Below are positions 43,571-53,420 of a DNA stretch of 64,000 bases, piece after piece. The translations under genes were made by a program, and so were the position numbers. Source of the DNA: Prorocentrum cordatum (taxonomy: Eukaryota; Sar; Dinophyceae; Prorocentrales; Prorocentraceae); NCBI GenBank assembly GCA_963575745.1, contig CAUYUJ010015698.1, forward strand, positions 186,700 to 250,699, read 5' to 3'. Each line of letters starts with the position of its first letter. Position 1 is the first letter of the stretch. The notes under the pieces are model-generated. The model was not told where the DNA came from. It saw only the letters and a list, made by a program, of their open reading frames with translations, and made no database searches.

Positions 43571-45442
43571 GGGGCCTCCTGTAGCCTCTTCCGGTATCCA
43601 AGTCGGGCCTCCTGAGGCTTCCTGGGGGGCCCTGGTACACACATCGCAAGGTGTGGCAACCCCACTTGCGCTCGAGTGCGACCTGGCTATTGCATTCCTC
43701 TCCCAGCAGCTATCCTCCTCCTCTTCTCCTGCTTCAAGCAGCCTTTCATTTTTTTTTGCATGAGCCTGGGCACACACGTGCCACCTGTGTATATATATAT
43801 ATATATGTATTATTATTATTATTCCCAAAGGATTATGACGATCCACGACCGACGGGTATACAAGAAGGCCCACTGGCCTCGGCTAGCCGCCCGAGGGCGC
43901 CATCCCTGCCCGCATGGCGTCTCTCAGAAGCGGCCTGCGAGAGCGCACTGCTCCAGCGTGCGCTGCACACGGGAGCGGCGCCCATTTGCGCCGCACCCGT
44001 TGGCGTGGGCCCCCCCCTCCTCGGCGGCGCGCCGAGGGGGTGGGGCCTGCCTTATGCTGCTCCCGTCGCACTTGGGGACCACATCCCAGAGAGAACTTCG
44101 AGCACCCAGACAGGGTGGAGCGAGTATCGCCTCCCAGGGCCCGGCGCGTGAGAGCCCTCCGGTTTCTTGGTGCTCGCAAGATGTTCCTGATGATCAAGGC
44201 TACAGCAGGTTGGAACATCCTCAGGCCTGCCCCGAACCCAGACCCCCTCGCGCTGTGCAGCCACAATCGCGGGGGGAGGGTCCTCGATGAGTGCATCTTC
44301 GGCCCCCGGTGGCCCCCGCGGGGCCTCGGGACCGTCCAAGAACGGCTCGGGAGGATAGGGAGCCCACAAAGGACGTACGCGCCAAGCTATGTACATGAAC
44401 ACGGCCCCTCGATTCGCGAGACCCGCCGCGTTATACGAACATTTGTGCAATGCGTGCTCTCGAAACCAGCGTGGATTCATGTACATGTACGTCCTTGTTT
44501 CGCTCCTGGGAGGAGACGCCGCTCCCGGGGAAGGGGTCCGGACCTCTGGGGGGCCGCGTCGTGAAGAAGCCACGGCGTCGGGGGCCTGGGGAGAGGCGCC
44601 GGCGGGGCCTGCCCGAAGGACAGAGAGGCCCACCGAGAGGCCGTCCGCGGTGGCACTGCTGGAGCCTCCGATCGGGAGGCCGGAGGCCCGCGGAGCCTGC
44701 CGGGGAGACCGGGCCCCCTCTGCATGTAGGAGCTCGACCACAAGCCTGGAACGCGCCACCGATCTTCCGGCCGCGCTCCCACGTGGCGCGGCGCACAGCT
44801 TTCCGGATTCCGTGAGGGCTCCGATGTTCAGTGCATGGCTTGAGTACGCATTCCCCTGGATTCCGTAGCGGTTCCTTACCCTCCCTGTCCTAATTGGTTT
44901 CGGCCTCCATTATCTGTGGTGCATCCGTGATCTGCCGCTGTCCGTTCCAATCTCCCTTACCTTTGTGAGTGTCCATTCTGTTTTGGGGTACCCAAGCCCG
45001 CCCGACACCCGCCCCGCCACCCTCCCGCAGTTCTTTTGACATTCAAGTTGTTTGGGGTATATATTAAGCTTGTGATGATCTGGACGCCCCGATCTTCTCG
45101 TGTTTTGTCTCCCTGAATGTATGCTCGTACCCTGCTGGGAGATCCCCAGTTGATGCCAGCAGATGCATCCGCCCTCGCGCCCAAATCATCCAAGATAGGG
45201 TCCATGAAGACAAAAACGCTCCGGGACGGGACCCAAGACGGCCCAAGAGGCCGCGAAGACTGCCCCATGAGGCCTCCCGGCCTCCCCCCAGACATGGCCA
45301 TCGAAAGGCCCAATCCCAGACATGGCCTGGAGACCAAAGCTCTCGCCCGTAGATCACCCACTGACGGACAGACAGTCGACGCCCACATTCCCTAGCAAAC
45401 GCTCAACGCACAAACTTCCTGGAGCTCCACGTGACGGAATCG
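43571..45442. other. No gene recognised
   Basis: Long frames (44052-44759 minus, 235 aa; 43914-44564 plus, 216 aa) overlap on opposite strands and lack recognisable domains. An imperfect inverted pair with the core GTACATGAA lies at 44390 and 44478. Confidence 0.4.
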
Positions 45443-45800
45443 CTGCTTGGCATTGGTGGGCATTGTTCGGAACCGCTACTTGAAGTTGATTGGCGCTGCT
45501 AGGAATATCTTGGAATGATTTGGTATGGCTTGACGTTGCTTGGTTTTGTTTGAGATCGTTGCTTGGTATGCTTGACACTGCTCGGCATTCATTGGCAGTC
45601 TTTGACATTGGTTGGGATTGCTTTGCATTGCCTGACCATGCTTGGCACTATGTGGCATTGCTTGGCACTGTATTGCATTGCATTGATTGGACCTGCTTGG
45701 CGTGGCTTGGCATGATGTTGCACTGCGTGACATGTCTTGGCAGCACTTTGCCTTTTGTAGTGCTTGGCACTGCTTCTGCACTGCTTGGCACTGCCCTGCT
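45443..45800 (+). repeat. TTGGCATTGC-type minisatellite
   Basis: Loose repeats of CTTGGCA(T/C)TG(C/A) through the whole stretch. Confidence 0.8.
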
Positions 45801-45920
45801 TGGCCGGGCAGCCCAAGCGAGGCAAACCCTGGGCCAACCCGAACGGCCCCGAAGAACGCCGTGGGCAGCCTCGGACGCAGGGCCCCGCACCCACCAGCGC
45901 TTTCCTAAAACAAGTGGGAG

Positions 45921-47010
45921 CCCTCCTCCTCCTCCTCCTCCTCCTCCTCCTGCTCCTTCTCCTCCTCCTCCTCCTCCTCCTCCTGCAACTGCTCCTCCTC
46001 CTCCCCTCCTTCCTCATCCTCATCTCCTGCTCCCCCTCCCCTCCGCCGCCTACTCCTCCTCCTCCGCCTCCTCCTCCTCCTCGCCTCCCCCTCCTCCTCC
46101 TCCCTCCTCCTCCTCCTATTCCTCTCTCCTCCTCCTTCCTTCCTTCCACTCCACCTCCTCCGCCAAATCTCTCCTCCTCCTCCTCCTCCTCCTCTCCTCC
46201 TCCTCCGCCCCCTCCCCCCATGTCCCAGGGCAACGTCGGACGAAGCTTCGAGGCTCCTCCTCCTCCACCCTAATCCTCGTCCCCTCGTCCTCCTCATCTC
46301 CTCCCCCCTCCTCATCCTCGCCTCCTCCTCCTCACCCTCTCCCCCTCTTCCCCCCCTCTTCCTCCCCCTCCTCCTGCCCTCCTCTCTCCTCCGCCGATTC
46401 CTCCTCCTCCTCTCCTCCTCCTCCTCCTCTGCAAACTGCTCCTGCTCTCCTCCTCCTCTCTCCTCCTCCCTGCTCACCTCCTCTCTCCTCCACCTCCTCC
46501 GCCTCCTCCATCCTCCTCGCATCCCCTCTCCTCCTCCTCCTCGCTTACCTCCGTCTCTCCTCCTCCTCCTCATTCTCCTCCTCACCTCCACCTCCTCCTC
46601 CTCCTCCTCCTCCTCGTTCCTCCTCCTCCCCCTCACTCCTTCTCCTCCCACCTCCTCCTCCCCATACCCTCCTCCTCCTCCTCCCCTCCTCCATCCTCCT
46701 CCTCCTCCTCCTCCTCTCCTCCTCCGCCTCATCCTCCTCCTCTTCCCCCTCCTCTCTCTCCTCCTCCGCCTCCTCTGCCAATTCCTCCTCTCATCCTCCG
46801 CCTCCATCCCTTCCTCTCCACTCCTCCCCCCTCCTCCTCTCCCTCCGCCTCCTCCTCTTCCCCCTCCCCTCACGCCTCCTCCTCCTCCTCTCTCCTCTCC
46901 TCCTCTCCTCCTCCTCCTCCTCTCCTCCTCCTCCTCCTCCCCCTCCACCACCACCACCACCCTCCTCCTCCTCCTCCTCCTCCTCCTCCTCCTCCTCCTC
47001 CTCCTCCTCT
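45921..47010 (+). repeat. CTC triplet array, about 1.1 kb, 3' of LINE-e
   Basis: CTC/CCT with C- and T-rich interruptions. In minus-strand sense it follows the LINE-e 3' end. The 941-aa plus-strand frame over it is a low-complexity artefact. Confidence 0.95.
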
Positions 47011-47157
47011 AGTTCCTCTAGTTCCTACCAGAAGGCGGTCCGCTCTGCAAACCAACCTCGGCCCCAAACGGGGATCAAAACACTCCACGGCAGACCCAGG
47101 ACCCGCCAGGCAAGAGACCTGGCGCGGGGGCCCCTTGGAGTCCGATCAAAACCAAGA

Positions 47158-50100
47158 TTAAACCCTCCTCGCCGCCGCCCTCGAGACTGGGAGCGGGGCC
47201 GCTCCCCAGCGGCAGCCAGTCTGGGGTTCCCGCCCCGCACTGAGGCACTCGAGGGCGCGGCGGGCCAGGCGAGCCGCATCACGGCCCTTGCTGGCCAGCG
47301 GGACGCAGGGATCGGCCAGGAACTTTGCTTGGCGACTCCCGTGGGCCCCGCATGTTCGACAGAACGCGATGCAGCCACCCGTCTGGTGGCCGCACCAGGC
47401 CACTGCTTGCACGGTTGCGGCGTCCAGGCGGCGGCTCAGCTCACTCAGTTGCTCCTGCCTGGGGTGGAGCCTGGCGCCCTCCTTCGCCCTCAGGTCTGCC
47501 TCGCTGTTGCCCGCGTATGCCCGCCAAGGCACGCCTGCCACACCGGCCCTGGCCCACGAAGTGTGCGACGGCAGCCACGTCAACGTGAAGAAGCCAGGGC
47601 CGAGGTCGTCGAGCCGCTGCCAGATCCGTCTCCACAGGTCCGCATACTTGTGGCCTGGGCCGCTGCAGCGTTCACGGCCCGCCTCCAAGCCGTCTTTGAT
47701 CCCCTTGCAGTCCGTGTAGACCGTGATGGGCGATGGGCCGACCTCCTCCAAAACTTTGCGCAGCGCGTAGAGCTCAGCATAGCCGATCTCCTGGATTCCG
47801 CCTGGCGTGAGCCCGAGGAGGCCGCCGACGGTGTTCCCGACGTCGTCTACCGCCTCGGGGTACATCGCGGACCCGTCGATGCAGATGACACCCTCGAGGA
47901 AGCCGTGCCTCGCGCTGCCTGCGCGACGGCAGAGCTCGTCCATGCCTGGGGCCGGGGCTTGGTCCAGTCCGAGGTGGACAAAGCCCCTGACCAGGCCCAG
48001 GTCGTCCTGCGGCGCCCTCCTGCCTGCGTCGGCGATCTCCTGGAAACCCATGTCGCGCGCCCAGCAGGCGACGGCGGGCCATGCGAACAGCCTGTGGTGC
48101 GCCGTGCCTGGTGCGTCGATGAACTGCCCGCGGTCGTCCCTCCAGCAGTGCCAATTCAACAGCTCCCAGCCGATGCGCTCCCGCGAGAGGCGGACCGCCC
48201 CAGCTGGCCCAGTGACCTCGCCCCAGCCGTCTGGTCTGCGCTCCAGCACCTGCTTGAAGACCGCAGGGGGCCGCGCGCCCAGGAAGACGGCTCGCGCCCA
48301 AGCCCTCAGCGGTAGGACGTGCGCCGCGTAGGCGGGGTCGTGCTTCCAGCCCTTGCCCTCCTGCAGGGCGAAGACGACCGTCCTGGATCCCTGGCCGATC
48401 TCGCCCTCGCTGGCCCTGCCGTTGATTGCTCTGGCTCGCTGCAGGGTCTTCGTGGGTACTCCACTGACCCTCGCTCCGTGGAGGATGGACGCCAGCCCTC
48501 CTGTCCTGAAAACCTTGGAGAGCCTCTTGGCCCCCGCCTTGCGCAAGGCCCTGCACCGCCCAGCCCTCTGGCTCAGGCGATCGATCCTCTGCCGTAGCAC
48601 CCTCCACGAGGCCGACCTCGCCATAGTGAAGCCCACGCCGAGGTTCCTCGTGGCCTTCACGCGTGTGAACCTCCATCGTCTGAGCCTGTGGGCGACCCGC
48701 TTGGCGCTGTCGGAGTCGGTGCTCAGAACCTGGCCCTTCATCAAGGAGATGATGAAGCCGATGACCACCAGGTCCCAGCAGAGGGCGCGGGTGGCCCCGA
48801 CCAAGAAATGCTCCAGCTGCGCACGCTTGGCGTAGACCGCCACCGTGATGTCGCCGACCACTAAGTATGGACGCACCCTCTGCCAGGCCGCCAGCAACGC
48901 GTCCAAAGGCTCGACCAGCACCACGCGGAGCAGCGTCGTGGCGAAGGAGCAACCCGCCAGCGGTGACAGGAACTTAAGGCCGAGGTCGCCTACCAAGTCC
49001 TGCGCAGCCAGCTTGCCTATCTTGGCCTGCAGCCGCGCCAGCACGTCCAGCTCCCTCGAGACAAGGTGCGGCGCCCGCAAGCGGCGCCTGCCGGCCAGCC
49101 TCTCCCAAAGCAGCGCCGCGATCATGTGCCAGGCGCGCGCCTGCGGGGAGCCGCGGGCGCGCGTCCCCCGCCTGCTGGCGCTGATGGTGCCCTCCTGGAT
49201 GCGGGCGGACTCGCCGCGGCCCGCGCACTTCATCAGGTCCTCCTGCTTCATGTCGACAAGGCCGCCCAAGTCCTCCTCCATCAGCGCCGCGAAGCTGGCG
49301 TAGAGCTCGTCCAGCGTCCGAGGCCAGCTGCCCGTGGCCCGCGGGGCCTCGAGCCCCGCAGCAGGGCCTAGCCGCTCGACCTTGGCCACGCACTCGACCG
49401 CCTCCTCGCCAGAGTGCCTCTGGCCTGCGCCGCTGACCTGCCCTGCAGGCTCGGTCTCGCTCCCCGTGGCGGCGCACGGGGGCAAGTCCAGCACGTCGCC
49501 CTTCAGGGAATGGACGACCTCTGTCCAGTCCTCGTCGTAGCACGCGCGAACTCCACGCAGCGCCTCGGCCGACGCCGACGGTGGCAGCAGGACGGGTGGC
49601 CCTAGACCGCTCGGCAATGTCCCATGGCCGTCGGAGCTCGCCACACGAGCAGGGCAATTTATCGCAGGCTGCCCCCAACTGCCAGTCCCAGGACTTGGAT
49701 CCTGGGGGGCCGCTCCCGACGGGACTGGCCCCCCAGGATCGCGCCTCTCGCCGCCTCCCTGGTCGAAGGACTCGTCCAGCATGGCGGCCTCGACGTTCAC
49801 GGGAGCCCCTCCAGGGGCGGCGTCGTCGGCCTCCCTGGCAGGCTCGGGGCCATCCTCTGACGGTCCCTGGTTGCCTGCGGCGCTGCCAGGTGCGACCGCC
49901 GCGATGGCGTCCGCCAGCTCCGAAAGCAAGCCTGTCCAGCACGGCGGCTCCCGCCTCGGCCCCTCGGGTCGCTCGGTGGGAAAGGGCCTTGGTGCCCGAT
50001 GCCGCATCGCTCTCTCAGGCTCCTTTTTGCCGTCCAGCGTCAGCTGCACTGGGTAGTGCGGGTTCAGGGCTGCGTCCAGACGCGAGACCTTCTTCACGGC

Positions 50101-50520
50101 TGCGCCCATGTTGCTGGAGACCACGAAGAAGTCGATCTCTGTGCCTCCTCCTATTCTGCAGGTGGTCTGCCCCGAGCTCGCCACGAAGCCCGAGACTCGA
50201 TCTGGCCAGCCCCCTCTTTCGAGCTCCTGCGGCGCGCAGTTCCAGTCGCCGCCGATGATGTACTGGGCCTGCACCGCCTCGAGGTACTGCCCCAACTGCG
50301 CGAGCAGCACCCTGCTCTCGGGGTCCAGGCCGCAGGTGGTCGCCACCAGGTAGACCGAGACCGCCAGGAATCCTCCTGGCGCCACGCCCGTCTCCAGCAC
50401 GAAGAGGATGCCGCCCTGCGCCTCTTCCTGCAGCCAGCGTCGCATGCTCGCCCTGGAGGTCGTGTTGGCAGAGACCAGCCTCCAGAGTGAGCCCTCGCGG
50501 GGCGCCCTGGCCCTGCGGTT
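47158..50520 (-). CDS. LINE-e ORF2: EEP, partial RT, RNase H, Cys tail
   Basis: One uninterrupted frame of about 1120 residues; the open frame upstream of 50520 is chance reading across ORF1. EEP: SANTTSRASMRRWL, then ILFVLETG joined directly to VAPGGFLAVSVYL (a segment is missing), IIGGDWNCAP (50245), EIDFFVVSS (50131) and NPHYP (50055). RT: fingers and motif A missing; motif B LAGCSFATTL; motif C reads VVGD (48850) instead of VDD, so polymerase activity is unlikely. RNase H: CIDGS (about 47875), GYAELYAL, VYTDCKG, WLPSH and GNSEAD are all present. Cys tail: CRTCGAH...PCVPL. No in-frame ATG marks a clear start. Confidence 0.8.
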   Translation of the reverse strand, partial: NRRARAPREGSLWRLVSANTTSRASMRRWLQEEAQGGILFVLETGVAPGGFLAVSVYLVATTCGLDPESRVLLAQLGQYLEAVQAQYIIGGDWNCAPQELERGGWPDRVSGFVASSGQTTCRIGGGTEIDFFVVSSNMGAAVKKVSRLDAALNPHYPVQLTLDGKKEPERAMRHRAPRPFPTERPEGPRREPPCWTGLLSELADAIAAVAPGSAAGNQGPSEDGPEPAREADDAAPGGAPVNVEAAMLDESFDQGGGERRDPGGPVPSGAAPQDPSPGTGSWGQPAINCPARVASSDGHGTLPSGLGPPVLLPPSASAEALRGVRACYDEDWTEVVHSLKGDVLDLPPCAATGSETEPAGQVSGAGQRHSGEEAVECVAKVERLGPAAGLEAPRATGSWPRTLDELYASFAALMEEDLGGLVDMKQEDLMKCAGRGESARIQEGTISASRRGTRARGSPQARAWHMIAALLWERLAGRRRLRAPHLVSRELDVLARLQAKIGKLAAQDLVGDLGLKFLSPLAGCSFATTLLRVVLVEPLDALLAAWQRVRPYLVVGDITVAVYAKRAQLEHFLVGATRALCWDLVVIGFIISLMKGQVLSTDSDSAKRVAHRLRRWRFTRVKATRNLGVGFTMARSASWRVLRQRIDRLSQRAGRCRALRKAGAKRLSKVFRTGGLASILHGARVSGVPTKTLQRARAINGRASEGEIGQGSRTVVFALQEGKGWKHDPAYAAHVLPLRAWARAVFLGARPPAVFKQVLERRPDGWGEVTGPAGAVRLSRERIGWELLNWHCWRDDRGQFIDAPGTAHHRLFAWPAVACWARDMGFQEIADAGRRAPQDDLGLVRGFVHLGLDQAPAPGMDELCRRAGSARHGFLEGVICIDGSAMYPEAVDDVGNTVGGLLGLTPGGIQEIGYAELYALRKVLEEVGPSPITVYTDCKGIKDGLEAGRERCSGPGHKYADLWRRIWQRLDDLGPGFFTLTWLPSHTSWARAGVAGVPWRAYAGNSEADLRAKEGARLHPRQEQLSELSRRLDAATVQAVAWCGHQTGGCIAFCRTCGAHGSRQAKFLADPCVPLASKGRDAARLARRALECLSAGREPQTGCRWGAAPLPVSRAAARRV

Positions 50521-50551
50521 CGCAGCTGCCGCCCCCGCGCCCTCGGGCGCC

Positions 50552-51775
50552 TCAGTGGGCCTGGTCCTCGCTCTTCTCTGCTGCCTCGGCCGCGCCTTTG
50601 CCTGCAGCGGAGCCCGCTGGGCGGCGCAGGCGCTTGGGCAAGGAGCAGCCGTGCGACTCGAGGAAACGCTCGACCTCGGCCCGTTTGGCCCCATCGAGGG
50701 CCTCCACTCTGGCGTCGAAGTCGTCGCCCTCCTCCTGCATTGCGTCCCCTCCCGCGGCTGCTGGTGGCCCGCCCTCACGGTCAGGAGGGCGCCCAGCAGG
50801 AGCAGCAGCAGCAGCAGGCGCCCCAGAGGGTGGGGCCTCCGCCGCCCGCTTGGCCGCCTCAATGCGGGCCTTGCTCGCGGCGGCAAGCTTTGAGAAGAGC
50901 TCGATGGCCTGGGTAACCTGGACGGCCTCCTCGCCCTCGAAATGGTCCTTGAGCTCGGCGGCGTACCTCGCCCCGAGGGTGGCTTGGGCCAGCCTGTCGA
51001 CGTCCTGTGCGCGCTGGTCGAGCTGTGCTTCGGGCGGGAGGCCCGCCTGCTCCACCCTCCTGGCGCGCTCGAGCTGGTCCTGCGCCTGGGCGTGGGCCTT
51101 GGCTGCGGCCTCCTTGGCCTCCGTGGCCTTGTCCACCGCCAGCTGGGCGTCCGCCAACGCCTCCTGTGCGGCCTCCAAGTTCTGCTGAGACCTCTCGAGC
51201 TTGCCCGCCGTGTTTTTGACCTTCCACATGGCGCTCTGCACCGTGGCGTGGTGCGACTTGGGCGCCTCTGGGCCTGCCTTGCTTGGGTCGGCCTGCCTGC
51301 CGACTCCCAGCTTCTTCTGCGCCTCCTCATCAAGCTGGACTCCGCGCTCCTCCAGCAGCCGCAGCGCTGCTGCCAGCTTGTCGGCCTCGTCGTCCTCCCT
51401 GATCTCGACGACCTCCGCCTCGCGGAACCGCACCCGCCGAGGCTTGCCGCCGCCGTGCACCCAGGGCGCCTCCGCGGCCGCCGCCGACTGCTTGGGCTCC
51501 GTCTCGGCGCTGGCCTTGGCGCCCGCCTTGGCCTTGGGCGCCACTGCCCTGGGCGGCCGCGCCGCGGATGGGGACGGGCCTGCCGCCGCCTCCACTGCCC
51601 GCTGCCGAACGGAGACTGGCGCGGGCCCCCCACAGCTCCTGCAGTGGAGCCGCGATGCCCAATTGGCCGCCTCGCCACAGCGGCAGCCCCAGGCTGGGGT
51701 CTTGGGCCCCGGGAGCACGGTGCCGCCGCCGCCCTGCGCCGCCGCCCCGCCGTGGCCACGCGGCCTGGTGCCCAT
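50552..51775 (-). CDS. LINE-e ORF1, zinc finger and coiled-coil protein
   Basis: 407 residues from the ATG at 51773-51775 to TGA at 50552-50554; 136 bp separate the leader from this ATG. Near the start is a Cys4 finger, WGCRCGEAANWASRLHCRSC. Then comes a Pro/Ala-rich linker and a long Ala/Glu/Gln coiled coil (KLERSQQNLEAAQEALADAQ), ending in a Lys/Arg-rich tail. The ORF is intact. Its end lies about 30 bp before the first EEP residues, so ORF2 probably starts by re-initiation or frameshift. Role inferred as the RNA-binding ORF1 protein. Confidence 0.8.
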   Translation of the reverse strand: MGTRPRGHGGAAAQGGGGTVLPGPKTPAWGCRCGEAANWASRLHCRSCGGPAPVSVRQRAVEAAAGPSPSAARPPRAVAPKAKAGAKASAETEPKQSAAAAEAPWVHGGGKPRRVRFREAEVVEIREDDEADKLAAALRLLEERGVQLDEEAQKKLGVGRQADPSKAGPEAPKSHHATVQSAMWKVKNTAGKLERSQQNLEAAQEALADAQLAVDKATEAKEAAAKAHAQAQDQLERARRVEQAGLPPEAQLDQRAQDVDRLAQATLGARYAAELKDHFEGEEAVQVTQAIELFSKLAAASKARIEAAKRAAEAPPSGAPAAAAAPAGRPPDREGGPPAAAGGDAMQEEGDDFDARVEALDGAKRAEVERFLESHGCSLPKRLRRPAGSAAGKGAAEAAEKSEDQAH

Positions 51776-51910
51776 TGCGTGAGCCAAGAGGGTTGCGGAG
51801 GCAAAGGAATGGCGAGAAGTCTGGTGATCGTTGCCAGTGCTCGCGCGCACACGGCGCTCTGAAGTATGTACGCACAAGACCCCCCCCCCCTGGGAGAGCC
51901 CAGAACGCCT

Positions 51911-51947
51911 CTTGAGCCAAAATGGCTTGAGCCAAAATGGCTACGGA
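51911..51947 (-). other. Tandem dinoflagellate spliced-leader relict
   Basis: On the minus strand 51926-51947 matches all 22 nt of the spliced leader (TCCGTAGCCATTTTGGCTC plus AAG), followed directly by a second partial copy CCATTTTGGCTCAAG at 51911-51925. Loss of the first CCGTAG in the inner copy is what is expected when a new leader is spliced on at the AG inside an old leader. Confidence 0.95.
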
Positions 51948-52090
51948 CCTCCTCCTCCTCCTCCTCCTCCTCCTCCTCCTCCTCCTCCTCCTCCTCCTCC
52001 CTCCTCCTCCTCCTCCTCCTCCTCCTCCTCCTCCTCCTCCTCCTCCTCCTCCTCCTCCTCCTCCTGCTGTTCCTCCTCCTCCTCCTCTTG
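51948..52090 (+). repeat. CTC triplet array abutting the LINE-e 5' end
   Basis: CTC units start at the base after the leader. Confidence 0.95.
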
Positions 52091-52215
52091 GGACGTCCGC
52101 GCGGCTCTTTTGGTCTGGCGATGCACTGCCACCGGCATCGCCTCTGGCGACGCCCCCTTGGCGCGCCATAGAGAGGGGGGGGGTCAGCGCGGAACCAAGA
52201 AATCATCGCGTCCCT
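52091..52215. mobile_element. PAL-family element, copy 8, degenerate
   Basis: GGGACGTCCGCGCGGCTCTT ... GGCGCGCCATAGAG ... GCGCGGAACCAAGAAATCAT keeps the order of the PAL core. Confidence 0.4.
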
Positions 52216-52561
52216 CGGACTGTTATTTGTTTGCAAATGTTTGCGTTTGTTTGCACATGTGTGGGAACACCCAACCCAGACCCCACACATCCTCCCAGTT
52301 GCGTCCCTCTCACACACCTCAGTCATTCCCCGGGCCTTCGCTGCACCCTGAGAAATCCCAGCTGCCTCCACCTCTTCAACTCTGAACATCTCGTTCGGAT
52401 ACATGAGGAAGCCTGGGCGGTTCGGGCAATCGGCGATCAATGAGAAGGAGCCGGCCTTGGAGCGAGATGGGGGAAGAATAGGTGGCCAGGGGGGAAGGGA
52501 GGAGAAGGGAGGTGGGAGGGGTGAGAGGGGTGGGTGTGAGGGATGAGTGGGGACCGCCCAA

Positions 52562-52765
52562 ATGCGTCGAAATAGAATATAAGGTCGGTGGATCGCGCCG
52601 CATTGCCAATGCATCGCCGGTTCATCCGCGACGTCGGCGATGTATCGGAAACGTCGGCGTGGAGAAGATCGGGCTCTGCATCGAGCCACATCGAGCATGC
52701 ACCGGCGATGCGGTGTGATCCCCCGATTCCATCTGTTTCGAGCCCATCAGGGCAGCCTGGAGGGG
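52562..52765. mobile_element. GAT-family element, copy 2
   Basis: GGTGGATCGCGCCGCATTGCC with GCGACGTCGGCGATGTATCG, a CGGGCTCTGCATCGAGCC palindrome and the right end TTTCGAGCCCATCAGGGCAG. Confidence 0.5.
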
Positions 52766-52807
52766 GATCCTTGAGAAGGCCACAGGCAGCGACGGCGCCA
52801 CTCGGCG

Positions 52808-52861
52808 GCGGCGTGTGCGTGTGTGCGTGTGTGCGTGTGTGTCTGTGTATGTGAGTGTGTT

Positions 52862-52893
<32 letters not shown>

Positions 52894-53420
52894 TGCGTGA
52901 GTGCGTGAGTGCGTGCGGGCGTGCGTGCGGGCGGGTGTGGGTGCTGATGTGGGTGTGTGTGTGTGTGTGTGTTTGTGGGTGTGTGGGTGTGTGTGGGTGT
53001 GCGGGTGTGTGTGTGTGGGTGTGTGGTTGTGTGTGTGGGTGTGTGGGTGTGTGTAGTGTTGTGTAAGGTTGTGTTGTGTTGTGGTGTGGTGTCTTGTGTT
53101 GTGTTGTGGTGGGTTGTGTTGTAATGTGGTGTGGTGTGGTGTGGTGTGGTCCGGTGCGGTGCAGTGTGGTGTGGTGTGTTGTGTTGTGTTGTGTTGCGGT
53201 GTGTTGCGTTGTGCTGTACTGTGCTGTGCTGTGCTGTGTTGTGTCGTGTTGTGTTGTACTGTGCTGTGCTGTGCTGTGCTGCGCTGTGCTGTGCTGTGCT
53301 GTGCTGTGCTGTGTTGTGTTGTGGTGTGTTGTGTTGTGGCGTGTTGTGTTATGTTGTGTTGGTTGTGTATCAGTGTCAGTGTCTGTGGGTCTGCGTGTCT
53401 GTGTATGTGTAGTAAGTGTG
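52808..53420 (+). repeat. GT-rich microsatellite array
   Basis: GTGTGC/GTGCGT, then GTGGGTGT, then GTGTTGTG, then GTGCT units. Poly-Cys/Val frames here are artefacts. Confidence 0.95.

Larger units (their letters stand above)
47158..51947 (-). mobile_element. LINE-e, best preserved 5' end, internally deleted ORF2
   Basis: Minus strand: full SL plus a second leader copy (51911-51947), ORF1 (50552-51775), ORF2 (47158 to about 50520). CTC/GAG triplet arrays abut the 5' end and lie about 150 bp beyond the 3' end of the coding region. Both ORFs are open, but ORF2 lacks part of EEP and the RT fingers with motif A. Confidence 0.85.

Noticed and set aside
44052-44759. 235-residue minus frame as a host gene
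   Set aside because: Non-ATG start, a plus-strand frame of similar length opposite, no domain; not enough to support a gene.
45490-48315. 941-residue plus-strand open frame
   Set aside because: First half is the CTC array, second half is the antisense shadow of LINE-e ORF2.
50521-52698. N-terminal 700 residues of the 1846-residue minus-strand frame
   Set aside because: They read across the triplet array, the leader relict and ORF1 in the wrong frame; GC-rich DNA keeps the frame open by chance.
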